NCBI GenBank assembly: GCA_040003205.1
Contig: JBDUDA010000117.1
Span: 1-9,264, forward strand
Source: JALYIM01 sp040003205
GTDB taxonomy: Bacteria > Acidobacteriota > Terriglobia > Terriglobales > Acidobacteriaceae
Direction: 5' to 3'
Length of the DNA: 9,264 nt
Position numbers and translations under genes: made by a program. Of the stretch, positions 6,542 to 9,264 are shown one piece after another; positions within the stretch are counted from its first letter, which is position 1; each line of letters starts with the position of its first letter. The notes under the pieces are model-generated. The model saw only the letters and a program-made list of their open reading frames with translations. It was not told where the DNA came from and made no database searches.

Positions 6542-7522
6542 TCAGTCCGACCACGGCGCGGGTTTACGGTTCCAGCGATGACCTTTCAGCGCCTGGAGCA
6601 ACTGAGCATCTAACCCGCCTGCGTCACTCACAGCCATATTCTGCTTCACATGCTCAGGCTTGCGCATGCCGGCAATGATCGTGCTTACATCGGGATTCGA
6701 GACGATGAATCGCAGCGCCATTTCAGGCAATGTCATTTTTGTGGCGGACTCCGTCAGCAGGCCTTTTAGCTTGTCCACTCGCTGCAAGGTGACGGCGAGG
6801 TTCGCTGGATTAAAATAGCCCGCCCTCCAATCGCCCGCAGGGAACTTTGTTTCGAGCGTCATCTTCCCACCCAGACTGCCTTCATCTAGTGGCACGCGCG
6901 CGATCACGCCAACGTTCAATTCGCGGCAAAGAGAGAAAAGCTTATCTTCTGGAGCCTGGTCGAAAACGTTGTAGATAACCTGGACAACATCAACCACTCC
7001 GGTGCGAAGAGCTTCGAGGCCGTTTTCTGGTTCCCAGCGATTGATGCTGAGCCCGAATGAGCGAATCAACCCGTCGCTCTTTAATTTCTCGACGGTCGAG
7101 CGGAATTGCGGATCGGCGGTCCAATTGTCATCCCATACGTGGAATTGCAAGACGTCAATTGCGTCCACGCCCAGCTTCGAGCGAATTTTCTCCGCGTACT
7201 TGAAAACATGGTCGACGGGAAAAACGTCCGTGTAGCGATCTTTGGACGACCCCGGCCACTTCAGATTCTTCGGCGGAACTTTCGAAGCCGCATAGATACG
7301 CTTGCCTTTATTGCTGGCCAAAATTTGACCAAGCATTCCGTCACTCTTGCCATTTCCGTAGGCCCAGGCGGTATCGAAGAAGTTGCATCCGAGATCAACC
7401 GCGGATTGCATCGCCTGTAAAGACTCGCGATCGTCCGAGCCGCTCCATCCGCTCATACCCCATAGACCCTGCGCGACCTCACTGACTTCAAATCCAGTAC
7501 GGCCGAGTTTGCGATACTTCAT
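6542..7522 (-). CDS. Aldo/keto reductase
   Basis: NAD(P)H-dependent oxidoreductase with a TIM-barrel fold; the family reduces aldehydes and ketones or oxidises alcohols in the cytoplasm. The 326-aa length fits the bacterial YajO/Tas-like branch. The start MKYRKLGRTGFEVSEVAQGLWGM is the usual beta-strand opening. The catalytic tetrad is visible: Asp50 and Tyr55 in FFDTAWAYGNGKSD, Lys81 in ASKVPP, His128 in VLQFHVWDD. The C-terminal cofactor region contains the block STIIAGMRKPEHVKQN, typical of this group (IPG.R...Q..EN). The ATG at 7522 is preceded by GGGGA only two bases away, which is unusually close, but there is no better start before the conserved N terminus. The stop faces that of the small ORF. 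The substrate cannot be predicted. Confidence 0.93.
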   Translation of the reverse strand: MKYRKLGRTGFEVSEVAQGLWGMSGWSGSDDRESLQAMQSAVDLGCNFFDTAWAYGNGKSDGMLGQILASNKGKRIYAASKVPPKNLKWPGSSKDRYTDVFPVDHVFKYAEKIRSKLGVDAIDVLQFHVWDDNWTADPQFRSTVEKLKSDGLIRSFGLSINRWEPENGLEALRTGVVDVVQVIYNVFDQAPEDKLFSLCRELNVGVIARVPLDEGSLGGKMTLETKFPAGDWRAGYFNPANLAVTLQRVDKLKGLLTESATKMTLPEMALRFIVSNPDVSTIIAGMRKPEHVKQNMAVSDAGGLDAQLLQALKGHRWNRKPAPWSD

Positions 7523-7584
7523 AGTCCCCGTTCAGTTAAAGATATATTTCTTCGGAGTTGGAAACCGGCCGCCACTAGAATCTT

Positions 7585-7660
7585 TGGTGGGCCCTCTAGG
7601 ATTTGAACCTAGGACCAATGGATTATGAGTCCACTGCTCTAACCGCTGAGCTAAGGGCCC
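7585..7660 (-). tRNA. tRNA-Ile2 (CAU anticodon, lysidine type), CCA encoded
   Basis: The reverse strand reads GGGCCCTTAGCTCAGCGG at the 5' end and closes with a seven-base-pair acceptor stem (GGGCCCT/AGGGCCC), then discriminator A and an encoded CCA (7587-7585). The D arm, the anticodon stem GTGGA/TCCAT (with one G-U pair), the loop CTCATAA with CAU anticodon, and the T arm CCTAG-GTTCAAA-CTAG are all present. Body and loop closely resemble E. coli ileX (ACUCAUAAUC loop, UUAGCUCAG D arm). I therefore call the isoleucine tRNA whose C34 is changed to lysidine by TilS to read AUA, rather than methionine. Anticodon-only callers may label it tRNA-Met. It sits on its own, 62 bases upstream of the aldo/keto reductase on the same strand. 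Confidence 0.93.
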
Positions 7661-7670
7661 GAGATTGACA

Positions 7671-7686
7671 CTGTGCTGCCGCACAG
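7671..7686. other. Small hairpin between tRNA and esterase
   Basis: CTGTGC-TGCC-GCACAG forms a 6-bp stem with a 4-base loop. It lies downstream of the esterase stop (7835) and just upstream of the tRNA 5' end, so it could contribute to ending esterase transcription, but no T-run follows. The rest of the 174-base gap shows nothing I can support. Confidence 0.25.
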
Positions 7687-7834
7687 CGTTGAGGACTTGT
7701 GCAGTTGCGCGCTAGCACTTCCGTTGGCCTCGTTTCGCCGGGTAACCAGTATCCTCGCATAGCTTCCCAACAACTGCCAACTCTACGAGGAGCAAAGACA
7801 GCATGGCGGAAGTAGTGCTTCTCTACCGGCGTAA

Positions 7835-8791
7835 TTAGTTCGGGCCCGCAAAAGCCTTAGAATGAAATTCCATGGCTTCTCCTAGATGAGCCAGGAAGTA
7901 TGCGCCACTATGATCGCCCGGGTACAAGTGGAATTCGTGCTTCACTTTTTCAGCGGTAAGCTCGCGGTCGAGTTGGCGCGCTCCGGATTCGAAACCAAAA
8001 TCATCGTCTTTTCCGCAATTGAAGTAGATCGCGAGTTTACGAATCGCCGTGGAGTTTTGTTTGGCCAGCCGGAGAGGGTCGTTTTCCTTCCAATGTCGCA
8101 CGTTGATCGGGTTCCCAAATACTCGGCCCATTAGATGATTCACTGGCATACCGGAAGAGGAAATCGCATCATCCAATTCCTGTGGGTTTTCGGTCATGAG
8201 CGCCGCGCCTTCAGCACTCACTGAAGAGAATAACTCTGGATGCGCAAATGCCATGCGCAGAGCGCCGTAGCCACCCATCGAAATCCCACTGACGCCTCGC
8301 GCGGTTCTTTCGGATCGGACGTGATACTTTTGCTCGATGTAAGGCATGAGTTCGTGCAGAAAAAAGTCACTGTAACGGACTTTTCCGTCGGCGGAGTTAA
8401 TATAGAAGCTGCCCTTCGCCTCAGGGGTCACAATTACAAAATCTCCAATTTTCTTTTGCTGGCGAAGGTCTTCGACCAGGTTCCAGCCTCCGGTTTTAAA
8501 AAGCGTTTGCTCGTTCTCACCCAGCCCGTGCAAAAAATACAGAATCGGATATCCACGGAAGTTATGGTCCGCGATTGTGGTCTCATAGCCTGCGGGAAGC
8601 GAAACGCAGTAGTGGATGTCCTCAGCTAGAACCTTGCTTTTGAGCGCATCACAATTGATCTGACCCCCATCCGCGAACGCGGGGATGGCGATTGCCAGAA
8701 GCAATGTCACAACACACCAGCGAAAAATAATAATGCCCCAGATAGTTCTCACTCGGATCGCGTCCAACTCAAATCGTGCAACGCTGCTCAT
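7835..8791 (-). CDS. Secreted alpha/beta-hydrolase esterase (esterase D / S-formylglutathione hydrolase-like family)
   Basis: From the ATG at 8791 the product is 318 aa. A hydrophobic signal segment (18-40, TIWGIIIFRWC...IAIPAFA) with AFA cleavage before Asp41 suggests export. The mature part is a putative esterase of the EstA/FrmB/feruloyl-esterase type: oxyanion-side YFLHGLGENE (85-94), a nucleophile elbow GVSGISMGGYGALRMA (166-181) with Ser171, an acidic residue in NCGKDDDFGFE (about Asp262-264), and His294 in YPGDHSGAYF. The family hydrolyses carboxylic esters of sugars, acyl glycerols or formylglutathione; export argues against the cytosolic formaldehyde pathway. The open frame extends 30 codons upstream to 8881, but those residues (for example MTLVLQDD) are translation of a tandem DNA repeat. 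The ATG at 8791 has GGA 5 bases upstream; a GTG at codon 14 would give a shorter, more classical signal peptide. Confidence 0.9.
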   Translation of the reverse strand: MSSVARFELDAIRVRTIWGIIIFRWCVVTLLLAIAIPAFADGGQINCDALKSKVLAEDIHYCVSLPAGYETTIADHNFRGYPILYFLHGLGENEQTLFKTGGWNLVEDLRQQKKIGDFVIVTPEAKGSFYINSADGKVRYSDFFLHELMPYIEQKYHVRSERTARGVSGISMGGYGALRMAFAHPELFSSVSAEGAALMTENPQELDDAISSSGMPVNHLMGRVFGNPINVRHWKENDPLRLAKQNSTAIRKLAIYFNCGKDDDFGFESGARQLDRELTAEKVKHEFHLYPGDHSGAYFLAHLGEAMEFHSKAFAGPN

Positions 8792-8812
8792 GTGATTCCA
8801 TTCAATCCCTTG

Positions 8813-8925
8813 AAACAGGTGTAATCCCGCAAACCAGGTGTCATCCTGCAAAACCAGTGTCATCCTGCAAACCAGTGTCATCCTTCAAACCACTGTCATT
8901 CTTCAACCCAGGTGTCATCCTGAGC
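8813..8925. repeat. Six-unit 18-19 bp tandem repeat
   Basis: Direct repeats of consensus AAACCAGTGTCATCCTGC begin at 8813, 8831, 8850, 8869, 8887 and 8905. Units are 18, 19, 19, 18, 18 and 21 bases. The outer units are the most divergent (unit 1 reads GTAATCCCGC). The second half of each unit equals the end of the neighbouring palindromic repeat (TGTCATCCTGAGC), and unit 6 is that end itself. The first half matches the bases flanking the repeat, so flank plus end was multiplied together. The array lies directly upstream of the esterase start, where its promoter would be. Confidence 0.85.
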
Positions 8926-9057
8926 AAAAGAGTCATTCGCTGGCGAATGACTCTTGACGTCGAAGAACCCCTAATCCTCACTCAGACTGATGGCGATAGG
9001 GATGCTTCGACTTCAGAGCCTCTTCGTTCCGAAGAGGCTCTTTCGCTCAGCATGACA
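8913..9057. repeat. Cloverleaf-like palindromic interspersed repeat, copy 2
   Basis: Outer ends TGTCATCCTGAGC (8913-8925) and GCTCAGCATGACA (9045-9057) pair at 12 of 13 positions. Inside are a left hairpin AAGAGTCATTCGC-TG-GCGAATGACTCTT (8928-8955, 13 bp), an inner stem GTCGAAG/CTTCGAC (8959-8965 with 9005-9011) with a further CCCTA/TAGGG pairing in its 39-base loop, and a right hairpin AGAGCCTCTTCG-TTC-CGAAGAGGCTCT (9015-9041, 12 bp). Order and spacing match copy 1 at 5905-6046, but the side-arm sequences are unrelated. It lies between the permease stop and the tandem array upstream of the esterase, and could also act as a transcription barrier. Confidence 0.85.
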
Positions 9058-9071
9058 AATGATTTTGGCAA

Positions 9072-9264
9072 TTATTCATAGCGTAACGCCTGCACGGGAT
9101 CGAGCCGGGCAGCCCGGCTGGCGGGATACAATCCCGAAAGCAAGCTGACCACGATCGCAAAAACAATCGCCCCCAATATCAGCCACCATGGGACGAACCA
9201 GATTTGCTCGGGCGGAAAATGCTGGCGCTTTAGATACACATTCGTCCCCACATTAATCACGCGC
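9072..9264 (-). CDS. ABC transporter permease, MacB/FtsX type, C-terminal end
   Basis: The last 63 codons of a gene cut by the right edge; the frame is open at 9264 and ends with TAA at 9072-9074. The segment PWWLILGAIVFAIVVSLLSGLYPASRAARLDPVQALRYE gives the final membrane helix followed by the LYPASRAARLDPVQALR tail that closes FtsX-domain permeases of the MacB/LolC superfamily. These inner-membrane proteins act with a cytoplasmic ATPase in lipoprotein handling, efflux of peptides or macrolides, or cell-envelope remodelling; which one cannot be decided from the tail. A GTG at 9260 is an internal valine, not a credible start. The gene is transcribed toward the repeat at 8913-9057. Confidence 0.9.
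   Translation of the reverse strand, partial: RVINVGTNVYLKRQHFPPEQIWFVPWWLILGAIVFAIVVSLLSGLYPASRAARLDPVQALRYE

Noticed and set aside
7126..7139. TGTCATCCCATACG within the aldo/keto reductase resembles the repeat terminus
   Set aside because: It encodes the conserved VWDDN segment and lacks the GAGCG extension or a paired end; coincidence.
7803..7838. Eleven-residue plus-strand ORF MAEVVLLYRRN with GAGGAG 10 bases upstream
   Set aside because: It overlaps the antisense end of the esterase gene, has no promoter that I can see and nothing conserved to judge; a 12-codon frame behind a purine run is expected by chance.
8813..8925. CRISPR array
   Set aside because: Units are contiguous with no spacers and are only 18-19 bp; this is a tandem repeat.

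Overview
The window looks like chromosomal DNA from a GC-rich, aerobic, Gram-negative-type bacterium. I infer Acidobacteriota (Terriglobia-like) from the protein style, an oxygen-dependent type protoporphyrinogen oxidase beside hemE, and interspersed TGTCATCC...GGATGACA palindromic repeats of a kind I associate with that phylum. No database was consulted, so the lineage call is only moderate.

Layout. Positions 1-640 hold the N-terminal 213 codons of a MurJ/MviN-family flippase (minus strand, running off the left edge). A divergent class III PLP aminotransferase follows at 821-2209 (plus). It has a near-consensus sigma-70 promoter lying over what an ORF finder would take as its start, so it is probably leaderless. 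It converges on a secreted His/Met-rich protein of unrecognised family (2245-3159, minus). Next is a minus-strand heme pair transcribed hemE (4759-5823) then hemY/PPOX (3312-4730), 28 bases apart. A 430-base gap (5824-6253) carries a 142-bp cloverleaf-like repeat. It is followed by a 76-codon hypothetical gene (6254-6484, plus), a convergent aldo/keto reductase (6542-7522, minus), a tRNA-Ile2(CAU) gene with encoded CCA (7585-7660, minus), a secreted EstA/FrmB-type serine esterase (7835-8791, minus), a six-unit short tandem array (8813-8925) that runs into a second cloverleaf repeat (8913-9057), and the C-terminal 63 codons of a MacB/FtsX-type ABC permease (9072-9264, minus, cut by the right edge).

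The clear pathway is late tetrapyrrole synthesis: HemE makes coproporphyrinogen III and the HemY-family enzyme performs a later six-electron oxidation. The other genes look like independent housekeeping or accessory units. The most unusual content is non-coding: two repeats about 142-145 bp long share outer ends and an inner stem but carry different, still perfectly self-complementary side hairpins. Beside one of them, its left end plus flanking bases has been multiplied into an 18-19 bp tandem array. I saw no CRISPR array, prophage, transposase or complete defence system.
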